Shown here one piece after another: positions 1-8,990 of a stretch of 64,000 bases of DNA. The first letter of the stretch is position 1. Every line of letters starts with the position of its first letter. The notes below the pieces were generated by a model. The model did not search any database. It was not told where the DNA came from and worked only from the letters and a program-made list of their open reading frames with translations. Source of the DNA: Asaia bogorensis (GTDB taxonomy: Bacteria > Pseudomonadota > Alphaproteobacteria > Acetobacterales > Acetobacteraceae); assembly GCA_943333505.2 (NCBI GenBank), contig CALQTN020000001.1, positions 62,001 through 126,000 of the forward strand, given 5' to 3'. Position numbers and translations under genes: made by a program.

Positions 1-714
1 GTCTGGCCGCGGCTAGAAAGCCCCGATCACGATGCGCTGGCGTTGCCGGCGTTGCAGGCCAGGCTCGATGCGGAAGCCGCTGCGAGCGCGCAGAAGCCGC
101 AGGCCGCCTTTGTGCCTGGGGGAGGATCGCTGCCCGACCGCAACGCCGCCGATATTGCGTGGTCGGAATACAATCATCATTGGGCCGGGCTGTTCGTGAT
201 CGCCATCGCGCTGCTGGCGCTGCTCAATCAGGCCGGGCTGCGGGCGGCGCGACATTGGCCGGTGGTGTTCTTCGGGCTGGCAGGGTTCCTGTTTTTTCGC
301 TCCGACCCTGAGACCTGGCCGATGGGCGATATTTCATTCCTCGACTCGCTGCGTGATGTCGAGGTGCTGCAGCATCGGTTTTTCGTGGTGCTGCTGGTGT
401 GCTTTGCGATCTTCGAATGGCGGGTGCGGCTTGGCCTTGCGCGCGCACGCTGGATGACCTTGGTGTTTCCACTGCTGACCGCCATCGGTGGGGCGGCGTT
501 GCTGACCCACAGCCACGCGATTGCCAACGTCAAGGAACAATTGCTGATCGAACTAACCCATACGCCATTGGCGCTGGCCGGCGCCGCCGCCGGCTGGGCG
601 CGCTGGCTTGAATTGCGGCTGGACCCGGGCCGAGGCCAGCGCATTGCCGGCTGGGTGTGGCCGCTGTGCTTCCTGCTGGTCGGGCTGTTCCTGCTGGGGT
701 ATCGCGAGGCCTGA
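1..714 (+). CDS. Copper resistance D (CopD)-like membrane protein, 3' part
   Basis: The frame is open from base 1, so the start lies outside the window and only the last 237 codons are present. The visible part has about five or six hydrophobic segments separated by short loops rich in Arg and His, and includes the motif SEYNHHWAG followed by RSDPETWP and THSHAIANVKE. I recognise this pattern from the C-terminal membrane half of CopD/PcoD-like proteins, which sit in the inner membrane and are linked to periplasmic copper handling. The conserved His pairs would be candidate metal ligands (inference). The gene converges on the asparaginase gene, and the two stop codons directly abut, with no room for a terminator. 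The substrate is assigned by family only. Confidence 0.7.
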   Translation, partial: VWPRLESPDHDALALPALQARLDAEAAASAQKPQAAFVPGGGSLPDRNAADIAWSEYNHHWAGLFVIAIALLALLNQAGLRAARHWPVVFFGLAGFLFFRSDPETWPMGDISFLDSLRDVEVLQHRFFVVLLVCFAIFEWRVRLGLARARWMTLVFPLLTAIGGAALLTHSHAIANVKEQLLIELTHTPLALAGAAAGWARWLELRLDPGRGQRIAGWVWPLCFLLVGLFLLGYREA

Positions 715-1716
715 TCAGTAGGTCAGGAAGATCCGCTCGATTTCCGCCGGATCGCTGGTCACCGTGAGCGCCAGCGCCAGCAGCAGCCGCGCCTTTTGCG
801 GGTTGAGATTATCGCTGATCAGGAACCCAGCTTCGCGCAGGCGCTTGCCCTTATGGGTGCGCCCGCTGCCGGCGCGGGTGCACTGCATCACGATGACGCC
901 CTGGGCGATGGCTTCCTCCAGGGCGACGAAATCGCCCGGCCCGGCAAAGCCTGGCGCGAAGCCGGCCGAGACGATCGCCCGCGCCCCGGCGGCGACAAAG
1001 GCGCGCACCGCGGTGCCATCGGCGCCGGCATAGGCATAGGCGATATCGACCCGCGGCAATGCGGCGAGAGCACGAATATCGAATTCGGTATCCGGGGCGG
1101 CGCGGCGGATCGGACGGCGGTAATAGGCAATCGCATCGCCGTCGGCGTGGCCGAGCACGCCGAAATCCGGCGTACGGAAGGTGTGCATCCGCAAGGTCGA
1201 GGTCTTGGTAACCTCCCGCGCCGCGTGGATTTCGTCGTTGAGCATCACCAGCACGCCCAAGCCGCGCGACTGCGGGGCGGCGGCGACGCGGACGGCGTTT
1301 AACAGGTTGATGTTGGCGTCGGTCGAAATCGCGCTCGCCGGCCGTTGTGCGCCGACCACCACAATCGGGATGGTGATTTTGGCGGTGAGGTTCAGCATAT
1401 AGGCGGTTTCTTCGAGGCTCGCAGTGCCATGGCCGATGACAATGCCAGCGAGGTCCGGGTGATCGGCGACCAGTCGGTCACAAAGCCGGACAAGTCCTTG
1501 CCATTCCGGGAAGTAGATGTTCGGGCTGGGCACGGCGGCGAAAGGCACCGCGATGATCTCGGCGATTTCGGCCAGTTCGGGAACACGGGCGATGAGGTCG
1601 GCGGCCTGGAGGATGACGCCGTTGGCACCGTAATCCTGCAACTCCCGGCTGGTGGCACCGATGGAGGCGATGGTGCCGCCGGTGCCGATGAAGGCGATTT
1701 TGGGAAGGGTGGGAAT
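715..1716 (-). CDS. ansA: L-asparaginase family protein, probable ATT start
   Basis: Asparaginase-family amidohydrolase of about 333 residues. The catalytic loop GTGGTIAS, holding the first nucleophilic Thr (residue 12), lies upstream of the first conventional start (TTG at 1641). The frame then runs to a TAA without any ATG, GTG or TTG. The best start is ATT at 1716, preceded by GGAG (1725-1728) with 8-nt spacing. The second catalytic region reads GHGTASLEETA: the Thr is kept, but the Asp of the classical HGTDT substrate-binding motif is Ala. The AREVTK Lys is present. Substrate preference may therefore differ from true asparaginases (inference). No signal peptide is visible, so it is probably cytoplasmic. 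It lies downstream of cobT across a 54-bp palindrome. Confidence 0.75.
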   Translation of the reverse strand: MPTLPKIAFIGTGGTIASIGATSRELQDYGANGVILQAADLIARVPELAEIAEIIAVPFAAVPSPNIYFPEWQGLVRLCDRLVADHPDLAGIVIGHGTASLEETAYMLNLTAKITIPIVVVGAQRPASAISTDANINLLNAVRVAAAPQSRGLGVLVMLNDEIHAAREVTKTSTLRMHTFRTPDFGVLGHADGDAIAYYRRPIRRAAPDTEFDIRALAALPRVDIAYAYAGADGTAVRAFVAAGARAIVSAGFAPGFAGPGDFVALEEAIAQGVIVMQCTRAGSGRTHKGKRLREAGFLISDNLNPQKARLLLALALTVTSDPAEIERIFLTY

Positions 1717-1724
1717 GGGATAAA

Positions 1725-1728
1725 CTCC
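1725..1728 (-). promoter_or_regulatory. Ribosome binding site supporting the ATT start of ansA
   Basis: GGAG on the minus strand lies 8 nt before ATT at 1716. It is the only Shine-Dalgarno-like sequence between the in-frame stop and the catalytic loop codons. It begins 6 nt after the end of the large palindrome, so the hairpin could affect ribosome access. Confidence 0.5.
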
Positions 1729-1734
1729 GGGATT

Positions 1735-1788
1735 GAAGGACGATTACGTGTTGTTTTTGTTTACAAAACCAACACGCGATCGTCCTTC
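1735..1788. repeat. 54-bp near-perfect palindrome between cobT and ansA
   Basis: The two 27-nt halves are inverted copies with three mismatched pairs (1745/1778, 1746/1777, 1754/1769) plus an unpaired TT centre. It begins directly at the TAG stop of cobT (1788-1790) and ends just before the ribosome binding site of ansA. No T-run follows on either strand, so it is not a classical intrinsic terminator. Its centre, TTTTGTTTACAAAA, resembles the TTTTTGTGAACAAAAA core of the two larger repeats at 3.7 and 9.0 kb, so it may be a diverged relative. Confidence 0.85.
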
Positions 1789-3668
1789 TAGATCACAATC
1801 GCCGACTTCTCCGCACTCGCCCGCGCCCAGGCAGCTGCCGCGTTCTCATCAAACAATTCGGTGAGCTTGGCCATCATCGTGCCGCCCAATTCCTCGGCGT
1901 CCACGATGGTCACGGCGCGGCGGTAGTAGCGCGTCACGTCATGCCCGATGCCGATCGCCACCAGTTCGACCTGATCGCGGTTTTCGATTTCCTTGATCAC
2001 CTCGCGCAGATGCTTTTCGAGGTAATTGCCGGGATTGACCGAGAGCGTGCTGTCATCCACCGGCGCGCCGTCGGATATCACCATCAGGATGCGGCGATGT
2101 TCGGGGCGGTTGAGCAGGCGACGGTAGGCCCAGAGCAGCGCTTCGCCGTCGATATTTTCCTTGAGCAGGCCTTCGCGCAGCATCAGGCCAAGGTTTTTGC
2201 GGGCGCGGCGCCAGGGCGAATCGGCGGATTTGTAGATGATGTGACGCAGATCGTTGAGCCGACCGGGATTGCGTGGCTTGCCTTCGGCGACCCAGCGTTC
2301 ACGCGCCTGCCCACCCTTCCAGGCGCGGGTGGTGAAGCCGAGCACTTCGGTTTTGACCGCGCAGCGTTCAAGGGTGCGGGCCAGGATGTCGCCGCACATC
2401 GCGGCAACCGTAATCGGCCGGCCGCGCATCGAACCGGAATTATCGATCAGCAGGGTCACGATGGTGTCGCGGAATTCGGTGTCGCGTTCACGCTTGTAGG
2501 ACAGCGACAGGGTCGGGTTGGTGACCACGCGGGCCAAACGGCCGGCATCGAGGATGCCTTCGTCGAGATCGAAATCCCAACTGCGGGTTTGCTGCGCCAT
2601 CAGGCGGCGCTGCAAGCGGTTGGCGAGCTTGGACACCACTGCCTGCAAATGCTGCAATTGCTGGTCAAGCTGCTGGCGCAGGCGGGTGAGTTCCTCGGCG
2701 TCGCACAGATCCTCGGCGTCAACTTCCTCATCGAACTGGCGAGTGAACGGCTTGTAGACATTTTCATTGTCCGGCAGCGGCTTGTCACGGCGCGGTTGCG
2801 GGCCGCCGGGCTTGTCGTCGCCTTCGGCGGCAGCGGCGTCTTCTTCGCCTTCCTCGCCCGATTCGTCGTCAGACGCTTCGCCCTCCATTTCTTCGGGCTG
2901 GGCGCCGAGCATGGCTTCGGATTCGGATTGCGACTGGCCTTCGCTGTCCTCGGAATTATCCTGGGCACCGGATTGCTCGCCACCGTCTTCGCCGTCCTGT
3001 TCGTCGGACTGGTCGGCATCGATTTCGGCTTCGGCGAGGTCCATCGCGGCCAGCAGCTTGCGGGCGGCGCGGGTGAAGGCGGGCTGATTGGCGCTATTTT
3101 GCGCCATTTCGTCGATGGCAGCCTCGGCGCTGTCGCCGAGCGTGCCGCGCCAGAGATCGAGCACTTTCTGGGCCGCAGGCGGGGCAATCTGTCCTGACAT
3201 GCGTTCGCGGACGAGCAGCGCCAGCGCCTGATGGATGGGCAGCTGATCCTTGCGGGTCATGCGGTCCATGCCTTCGGCTTCGCACTCGTCCGACAGGCGG
3301 GCGTAGAGATTATGGGCCACGCCTGACATGTGGGTGGCGCCAACGATCTCGACGCGGGCCTGTTCCAATGCGTCGTAGGTTTCTTTCGCCTCGCGACGCG
3401 ACGGCATGCGGGCGTTGTGGATCGCATCGTCATGGTGGCGAATGCGCAAGGCCAGGCTATCGGCGGCGCCACGCAGCTTGGCCATTTCGGCGGCCGGTAA
3501 AGCCCTGGTCGGCAGCGGCAGACGGGCGCGCTTGCCGGCGAGGCCAGACGGTCCTGGCTGGAAGGCGACCTGGACTTCGTCACTGCCAGCGATCGCGCGC
3601 AAGACGCCCGCTGTGGCGCGCTTGAACTCGTCGGACCTGGTGTTGTCCTTGTTGCTGCTGCCGCTCAT
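1788..3668 (-). CDS. cobT: Cobaltochelatase subunit CobT
   Basis: This 626-residue protein is the CobT subunit of the aerobic ATP-dependent cobaltochelatase CobNST, which inserts cobalt into hydrogenobyrinic acid a,c-diamide in cobalamin synthesis. The N-terminal half (about 1-200) matches CobT. A long Asp/Glu-rich linker (about 215-300) is followed by a coiled-coil-prone segment. The C-terminal von Willebrand A domain starts near residue 400 with the MIDAS motif DNSGSM and ends with a helix-rich tail. In the family, CobT and the AAA+ CobS form rings that drive the large subunit CobN. CobN is not in this window. The gene follows cobS on the same strand, but 184 bp containing a repeat element separate them. 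The ribosome site before the ATG at 3668 is weak. Confidence 0.95.
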   Translation of the reverse strand: MSGSSNKDNTRSDEFKRATAGVLRAIAGSDEVQVAFQPGPSGLAGKRARLPLPTRALPAAEMAKLRGAADSLALRIRHHDDAIHNARMPSRREAKETYDALEQARVEIVGATHMSGVAHNLYARLSDECEAEGMDRMTRKDQLPIHQALALLVRERMSGQIAPPAAQKVLDLWRGTLGDSAEAAIDEMAQNSANQPAFTRAARKLLAAMDLAEAEIDADQSDEQDGEDGGEQSGAQDNSEDSEGQSQSESEAMLGAQPEEMEGEASDDESGEEGEEDAAAAEGDDKPGGPQPRRDKPLPDNENVYKPFTRQFDEEVDAEDLCDAEELTRLRQQLDQQLQHLQAVVSKLANRLQRRLMAQQTRSWDFDLDEGILDAGRLARVVTNPTLSLSYKRERDTEFRDTIVTLLIDNSGSMRGRPITVAAMCGDILARTLERCAVKTEVLGFTTRAWKGGQARERWVAEGKPRNPGRLNDLRHIIYKSADSPWRRARKNLGLMLREGLLKENIDGEALLWAYRRLLNRPEHRRILMVISDGAPVDDSTLSVNPGNYLEKHLREVIKEIENRDQVELVAIGIGHDVTRYYRRAVTIVDAEELGGTMMAKLTELFDENAAAAWARASAEKSAIVI

Positions 3669-3710
3669 GATGTGTTGCTGCCTGGATAGTTACTAAGCGA
3701 GATTTCTAGG

Positions 3711-3850
3711 CAAGGAGTTCTTTTTGTGAACAAAAAGACGCAAAAAACTTTTTGATAATTGTTTCCGTTGGCGCGCCCCTCTGCAGGGTCCTGCGCCAAC
3801 GGCTACAAAGCTGGAAGCTTTTTGCTGCTTTTTCTTCAAAAAAAGAAGCG
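3711..3850. repeat. AT-rich inverted-repeat element, copy A
   Basis: About 140 bp lie between cobS and cobT. The outer left part is a palindrome, TTCTTTTTGTgaACAAAAAGA, followed by an A-run and T-run. The centre is a 10-bp stem CCGTTGGCGC/GCGCCAACGG (3765-3774 with 3793-3802). The right part is a degraded inverted copy of the left arm with A- and T-runs. The order matches copy B at 8991-9151 almost throughout, so this is a dispersed non-coding repeat rather than chance AT-richness. It may also act as a transcript-end or processing hairpin for cobS (inference). Confidence 0.8.
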
Positions 3851-3852
3851 CT

Positions 3853-4926
3853 TCACTTCTTCATAAACGCGCCGGTCGCCACTTCTTCATTGAAGCAGCG
3901 CTGGAAATACTCAGCCACCGTCTGGCGTTCGGCTTCGTCGCATTTGTTCAGGAAGGTCAACCGGAAGGCGAGGCCGACATTGTTGAAGATGCGCGTGTTT
4001 TCCGCCCAGGTGATCACGGTGCGCGGTGACATCACGGTCGAGATATCACCGTTGATGAAGCCCGCGCGGGTAAGATCGGCCAAGGCGACCATCGCTTCGG
4101 TGCGCTTGCGCTCGGCTTTGTCGGACGGATCGACGCCCATTTTCGCCATCACGATTTCGACTTCCTGGCCGTGCGGCAGGTAGTTGAGGGTGGTGACGAT
4201 GTTCCAGCGATCCATCTGGCCCTGATTGATCTGCTGGGTGCCGTGATAAAGCCCGGTGGTGTCGCCGAGGCCGACCGTGTTGGCGGTCGAGAACAGGCGG
4301 AACGCCTTGTGCGGGCGGATAACGCGGTTCTGATCGAGCAAGGTCAGCTTGCCTTCGACTTCGAGCACGCGTTGGATCACGAACATCACGTCCGGGCGGC
4401 CGGCGTCATATTCGTCGAACACCAATGCGCAAGGGTGCTGCAGCGCCCAGGGCAGGATACCTTCGCGGAATTCAGTGATCTGCTTGCCATCCTTCAGGAC
4501 GATCGCGTCCTTGCCGATCAGATCGATGCGGCTGATGTGGCTGTCGAGGTTGACGCGGATGCAGGGCCAGTTGAGGCGGGCGGCGACCTGTTCGATATGG
4601 GTCGACTTACCCGTGCCATGGTAGCCTTGCACCATGCAGCGACGGTTATGGGTGAAGCCTGCCAGAATCGCCAGGGTGGTGTCCTTGTCGAAGCGATAGG
4701 ACAGGTCGATCTCCGGCACATGTTCGGTTCGCACCGAATAGGCGGGCACCTGCATATCGATGTCGACGCCGAAAACTTCGCGCGCGGAAATCGTGGTATC
4801 GGGCATGTTGATGGCGGAGGTCGGCAGCATTTCGGCTTCGACGGCGGCAATCTTGTTCATAGACCAGCAATCCTGTGCATTTCGAGCTTGCAGTTTAGGC
4901 TCGGGTTTCAACGCTTGACTAGACAT
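3853..4926 (-). CDS. cobS: Cobaltochelatase subunit CobS (AAA+ ATPase)
   Basis: CobS is the AAA+ ATPase subunit of aerobic cobaltochelatase and partners CobT. Walker [10 protein letters not shown] and Walker [14 protein letters not shown] are clear, followed by the sensor region [13 protein letters not shown]. From 4926 the product is 357 residues. The internal ATG at 4860 ([10 protein letters not shown]) gives 335 residues, has an AGGA about 10 nt upstream, and fits the usual family N-terminus, so it is a serious alternative start. The J-domain gene ends 31 nt before 4926 on the same strand. That order (J-domain gene, cobS, cobT) is familiar in alphaproteobacteria. The stop falls just beside repeat copy A. 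Confidence 0.93.
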   Translation of the reverse strand: MSSQALKPEPKLQARNAQDCWSMNKIAAVEAEMLPTSAINMPDTTISAREVFGVDIDMQVPAYSVRTEHVPEIDLSYRFDKDTTLAILAGFTHNRRCMVQGYHGTGKSTHIEQVAARLNWPCIRVNLDSHISRIDLIGKDAIVLKDGKQITEFREGILPWALQHPCALVFDEYDAGRPDVMFVIQRVLEVEGKLTLLDQNRVIRPHKAFRLFSTANTVGLGDTTGLYHGTQQINQGQMDRWNIVTTLNYLPHGQEVEIVMAKMGVDPSDKAERKRTEAMVALADLTRAGFINGDISTVMSPRTVITWAENTRIFNNVGLAFRLTFLNKCDEAERQTVAEYFQRCFNEEVATGAFMKK

Positions 4927-4956
4927 GGAAGCTATTACGCCAACGCAGGCGAGGCG

Positions 4957-5556
4957 CTAGGCGGATTTTGCGAGTTTCGGATCGGCCTGAAGCCGGGTTC
5001 GGACCGCAGAATAGGCGATGTTGATACCCTTGATGCGCTCCTCGGCGGCCTTGTCGCCATGGTTGGCATCGGGGTGGTGTTGTTTGGCAAGGTCTTTGTA
5101 GCGATCGCGCAGCACCAGCATGGTGATCGGCCACGACAGACCCAGCACCGCCAGGGGGCCGCGCAGTTCGGGCGGGATTTCGCTGCGGCGACGTGCCTTT
5201 TCGGCTTCACGGGCGGCGCCCAGAATATTCAGCGGATCACGCAGCATATCGCTGTTGAATTGCTGCGGGTTCACCTTGGCGCCCATGCTGCCCATGCGCC
5301 AGGTCGGACGCTGCCAGGACACATCGGCGCGCAGTTGCTGCTCGATCTGGCCAGGCGACATGCCTTTGTAGAAATCCCACGACGCGTTGTAGGCGCGCAC
5401 ATGCTCGAGGCAGAACCAGCGATACTGGTTCAGCGCAGTACGTGACAACGGCGCGCGATACTGACCGAGCGCCTTGCAATTCGGCATCTCGCACGGTCGG
5501 CCATCAGCGTCGGGATCGGGGGCAAAGGCCCGGACACGGGAGTTACGTCGGATCAT
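4957..5556 (-). CDS. J-domain protein encoded upstream of cobS
   Basis: A 199-residue protein with a C-terminal J domain. RDRYKDLAKQHHPDAN contains the HPD motif needed to stimulate DnaK ATPase. The N-terminal two thirds has two Cys-containing motifs, CEMPNCKALG and FCLEHVR, which could bind a metal, followed by a helical stretch. ATG at 5556 (MIRRNSRVRAF) is chosen because the frame further upstream runs into the neighbouring CoA transferase gene in another frame and has no family-like sequence. It is co-oriented with cobS and cobT, so a chaperone role in assembling the chelatase is possible, but that rests on position only. Confidence 0.8.
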   Translation of the reverse strand: MIRRNSRVRAFAPDPDADGRPCEMPNCKALGQYRAPLSRTALNQYRWFCLEHVRAYNASWDFYKGMSPGQIEQQLRADVSWQRPTWRMGSMGAKVNPQQFNSDMLRDPLNILGAAREAEKARRRSEIPPELRGPLAVLGLSWPITMLVLRDRYKDLAKQHHPDANHGDKAAEERIKGINIAYSAVRTRLQADPKLAKSA

Positions 5557-5602
5557 TGGAGGATTTAGTGCGGGAGGTTGCGGGTTTTGGGAAGGGGTAA
5601 AA

Positions 5603-7003
5603 TCAGCTTTGCGGCCAGATCGGCGGGGCGGAGCCCAGCAGCATTGCCGACCGAACCCAAAATGGGGGCGCGCCCGCGATCTGTCCAGCATGACGCAGCG
5701 CCGAAAGACGACCGAAGCCGCTATCGGTTTCTTCTGTGAGGTCAGCAAGATCGGCAAAGCTCGGGTCGGGCGCGTTGAACCCGCCTTCCAGCCGCCCCAG
5801 CCCACGCAACCAATGCCCGGTGCCCGCCAACGTGACCCGGACCAACCAAGATCCGCCTTCGTCGGCGCGGCGCAGCAGACCAGCGAGCGCACCCAAGGCG
5901 AGCAAATAGCCGCTGGCGTGATCGAGCGCCTGGCAGGGCAGCGGGCGCGGCTTTTCAGGCGTGCCGAACGCCGCGGCCTCGGCCTGATTGATGCCGGTGG
6001 CGGTCTGCACCAGGCTGTCGAAACCGCGCTTGCCGGCCCAGGGGCCCAGATGGCCATAAGCGGAGAGCGAGACATAGATGATGCCGGGCTTGAGCGCGGC
6101 GACGGCTTCGGGCGAAAACCCGCGTCCGGCGAGCGTGCCAGGCCGATAGCCCTGGGTGAAGATGTCGGCGCCACCGATCAGCCCGCGCAACGTCTCGCGG
6201 CCCGCATCGGTTCGCAAATCCAGGGCGGCTTGCAGCTTGCCGCGCCCGACATCGATTTCGGCGCGGCCAAGGGACGGCAGATGCGCGCCGGTAACGCGCA
6301 ACACATCCGCGCCATGGGCGGCCAGCACCCGCCCCGATACCGGGCCGGCAATCACGCGGGTGAGGTCAAGCGCGCGAATGCCCGATAGCGGACGGTTGCC
6401 GGTCGTCGGCAATGGCGTCGGCGGCGCGTCGCCGATCCGTTCGAGGGTGATAACCGGCACGCTCGCAACCGCCGCCGCATGGGGATGGGCGTCCCATTCA
6501 GCGAAACTGCGCAATGCGGCGACCACCATGCCGGCGTCAGTGGCGGCCGTTTCGAATGCTTCAGCCTGCCAGTTCAGCAATGCGGCCGCGACCGCCTCGC
6601 GATCATTGGCACAGCCGAGCAGGCGCAGCACGCCGTCGCGATGATGTGGAAAATTGGTGTGAAGCCGCACGAAGCGACCATCACCGCAGCGATACGCCCC
6701 GGCAATGGCATCCCATGGGTCGGGCGGCGCCGCGCCATCGACATGGATATAATTGCCGCTGCGGAACTCCATCGTGGCGTGGCGCATGGCGACCGAGGCA
6801 TTCGCCGGGTGCCCAGTGCGGCGGGCATGGATTTCGCCGGCCGCCATCGTTACCGCACCGATCGTCGCCTGGGCGGCGGCACCGACACGGAACGACGATG
6901 GCAAAGCCGGTTCCGCGCCAGTCAGGGTGATGGTTTCGGCGAGATGCGCGGGTAAACCCACCAACTGGCCGAGGTCACCAATGATCTGGCGCGGGGTTTT
7001 CAC
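5603..7003 (-). CDS. Family III CoA transferase (CaiB/BaiF type), two-domain
   Basis: A 466-residue CaiB/BaiF CoA transferase. The usual family N-terminus (LSGIRALDLTRVIAGPVSGRVLAAHGADVLR) only appears about halfway along. Before it lies a domain resembling the later part of the same fold, so the protein has a C-half/N-half order and is longer than the typical 400 residues. The catalytic Asp is likely that in PLPCQALDHASGY. GTG at 7003 overlaps the TGA of the upstream flavin oxidoreductase gene (GTGA), which implies translational coupling. It moves CoA between carboxylic acids in the cytoplasm; the substrate cannot be told from sequence. The longer open frame upstream of 7003 is only a shadow of the neighbour. 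Confidence 0.85.
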   Translation of the reverse strand: MKTPRQIIGDLGQLVGLPAHLAETITLTGAEPALPSSFRVGAAAQATIGAVTMAAGEIHARRTGHPANASVAMRHATMEFRSGNYIHVDGAAPPDPWDAIAGAYRCGDGRFVRLHTNFPHHRDGVLRLLGCANDREAVAAALLNWQAEAFETAATDAGMVVAALRSFAEWDAHPHAAAVASVPVITLERIGDAPPTPLPTTGNRPLSGIRALDLTRVIAGPVSGRVLAAHGADVLRVTGAHLPSLGRAEIDVGRGKLQAALDLRTDAGRETLRGLIGGADIFTQGYRPGTLAGRGFSPEAVAALKPGIIYVSLSAYGHLGPWAGKRGFDSLVQTATGINQAEAAAFGTPEKPRPLPCQALDHASGYLLALGALAGLLRRADEGGSWLVRVTLAGTGHWLRGLGRLEGGFNAPDPSFADLADLTEETDSGFGRLSALRHAGQIAGAPPFWVRSAMLLGSAPPIWPQS

Positions 7004-8076
7004 AGCGTCGCGCGCATGTATTGCGGCAGCAGGTCCGGCTTGGCGCCCAGGGCGACCGCCGCACGCAACGGCCAGGCCGGATCGGCGAGCACCGCGCGGG
7101 CGACCAGCACCATGTCGGCACGGCCATTGGCGATGATTTCCTCGGCATGGGCGGGGGCGGTGATCAGGCCGACAGCGCCGGTCGGGATGCCGACACGGGT
7201 GCGGATCGCCTCGGCGAACGGAACCTGATAGCCGGGATTCAGGGTCACCTTGGGACCAACTGCGGCGGCACCGCCCGACGAACAATCGATCAGATCGACC
7301 TTGCCGGTGGCTTTCAGCATCTGGGCGATGGCGATGCTGTCCTCAATCGTCAGGCCGCCTTCCATCCAGTCGACACAGGACAGGCGCACCACCAGCGGCA
7401 GATCATCCGGCCATTCGGTTCGCACGGCATCGACAAGTTCGAGCAGCAGCCGCGCCCGACCGGCAAGATCGCCGCCATATTCGTCGTTGCGGTGGTTGGA
7501 AATCGGCGACAGGAAGGAGTGAATGAGGTAGCCATGGGCGCCGTGCAGTTCGAGGACTTTCATCCCGGCCTCGCGCGCCATTTTGGTGCTGGCGACGAAT
7601 TCGGCCTTGATGCCAGCGATTTCAGGGATGCTCAGTGCGTGGGGGATGCTGTAGCCATCGCCGAACGGGATCGCGCTGGCGCCAACCGGCTGCCAGCCGC
7701 CATTGGCGGCGGCCATCGGCTTGTTGCCACGCCACGGCACATCCGTGCTCGCCTTGCGGCCGGCATGGCCGATCTGCATGCCAGGGACCGCGCCGCAGCG
7801 CGTGATGATCGCCGCGAGCCGCGCGAGATGGGCGGCCTGCGCCGGGTTCCACAGGCCGAGGCAATGCGGCGTGATGCGCCCGACCGCGGAGACATGCACC
7901 ACTTCGGTGAACACGATGCCCGCGCCGCCGGCGGCGCGGGCGCCGAGATGCTGGACATGCCAGTCATCGCCGAGGCCGTCGATTGCAGAATACTGACACA
8001 TCGGCGCCACCGCGATGCGGTTGCGGGCGGTGATGGATCGGAGGGTGATTGGTTCGAAGAGTTTTGGATTTGCCAT
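7000..8076 (-). CDS. NADH:flavin oxidoreductase, Old Yellow Enzyme (YqjM-like)
   Basis: An FMN-dependent ene-reductase of about 358 residues. The YqjM-type features are visible: APMCQYS with the flavin-tuning Cys near the N-terminus, the His pair of ELHGAHGYLIHSF, the SNHRNDEYGG loop, and the C-terminal phosphate-binding part VARAVLADPAWPLRAA. Family members reduce activated C=C bonds using NAD(P)H, so an alkene substrate with a nearby carbonyl or nitro group is expected. ATG at 8076 (MANPKLFEPI) is preferred because homologues start only a few residues before this point; an upstream start at 8112 is possible. It is divergent from pdxY with about 65 nt between them and coupled to the CoA transferase, suggesting a shared catabolic role (inference). 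Confidence 0.88.
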   Translation of the reverse strand: MANPKLFEPITLRSITARNRIAVAPMCQYSAIDGLGDDWHVQHLGARAAGGAGIVFTEVVHVSAVGRITPHCLGLWNPAQAAHLARLAAIITRCGAVPGMQIGHAGRKASTDVPWRGNKPMAAANGGWQPVGASAIPFGDGYSIPHALSIPEIAGIKAEFVASTKMAREAGMKVLELHGAHGYLIHSFLSPISNHRNDEYGGDLAGRARLLLELVDAVRTEWPDDLPLVVRLSCVDWMEGGLTIEDSIAIAQMLKATGKVDLIDCSSGGAAAVGPKVTLNPGYQVPFAEAIRTRVGIPTGAVGLITAPAHAEEIIANGRADMVLVARAVLADPAWPLRAAVALGAKPDLLPQYMRATL

Positions 8077-8141
8077 GGCCAATTCGGTAAGACGGATCGC
8101 GCCCCCTGGCAAGCCATCGGCCGGTCGCCTAGTTTGCGATA

Positions 8142-8990
8142 ATGAATATTTTGTCCATCCAATCCTGGGTCAGCTATGGCCATGTCGGCAACGCATCCGC
8201 AGTGTTCCCGCTGCAACGGCTGGGCGCTGAGGTGTGGGCGGTCAACACGGTGCAATTCTCCAACCACACCGGCTACGGCGCCTGGACCGGGGATGTCTAT
8301 TCCGGGGAACAGATTGCACGACTGATTTCCGGCATCGCCGCCCGCGGGGTGTTCCCGACCTGTGATGCGATTTTGTCCGGATATGTTGGCGACCATAGCA
8401 TTGGGGAAGCCATCCTCGACGCGGTACGCAAAGTGAAAGCCGCCAACCCGGCGGCGATTTATTGCTGCGATCCGGTGATCGGCGATGATGATACTGGCGA
8501 TTATGTCCGACCAGGGATCGTCGATTTCCTGCGCAACGAGGCGATTGCCGCCGCTGATATCCTGACCCCCAACCGCTTTGAGGTCGAACGCCTGACCGGG
8601 CATGCCTGCGGCACGATGGCGCAGGCTAAGCAGGCAATTACGGAACTCCAGGCGATGGGACCGCGCTGCGTTCTGATCACCAGCCTCGCGACCAACGACA
8701 CCCCTCCTGACGCGCTGGATATGCTGGTGGGCGAGGCTGGCGAATTCCATCTGCTGCGCACCCCACGACTGGATTTGAGCGTCAATGGGGCTGGCGACGC
8801 GATCGCGGCATTGTTCCTGTTCCATCGACTGAAGACCGGAAACTCTGTGGCGGCACTGGAGGCGGCGGGGAGTTCGATCCATGGGCTGCTGCGGCGGACG
8901 GCGGAGGCGGGGTCACGGGAGATTCTGACCGTGGCGGCGCAGGAGGAGTTTGTGGCGCCTTCCAAAACCTTCAAGGCGAGCAAGTGCTAA
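8142..8990 (+). CDS. pdxY: Pyridoxal kinase PdxY
   Basis: A ribokinase-fold kinase of 282 residues. It phosphorylates pyridoxal, and possibly other B6 vitamers, with ATP in PLP salvage. The family signature starts MNILSIQSWVSYGHVGN, with YGAWTG and SGYVGDHSIG in the substrate-binding part. It continues with CDPVIGDDDTGDYV and LTPNRFEVERLTG, and ends with the NGAGD motif containing the catalytic Asp. Length is normal for PdxY. It is transcribed away from the Old Yellow Enzyme gene. The TAA stop at 8988-8990 sits at the left edge of repeat copy B. Confidence 0.95.
   Translation: MNILSIQSWVSYGHVGNASAVFPLQRLGAEVWAVNTVQFSNHTGYGAWTGDVYSGEQIARLISGIAARGVFPTCDAILSGYVGDHSIGEAILDAVRKVKAANPAAIYCCDPVIGDDDTGDYVRPGIVDFLRNEAIAAADILTPNRFEVERLTGHACGTMAQAKQAITELQAMGPRCVLITSLATNDTPPDALDMLVGEAGEFHLLRTPRLDLSVNGAGDAIAALFLFHRLKTGNSVAALEAAGSSIHGLLRRTAEAGSREILTVAAQEEFVAPSKTFKASKC

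Noticed and set aside
7004-7285. Upstream extension of the CoA transferase frame
   Set aside because: Out-of-frame copy of the Old Yellow Enzyme gene; GTG at 7003 has proper coupling.
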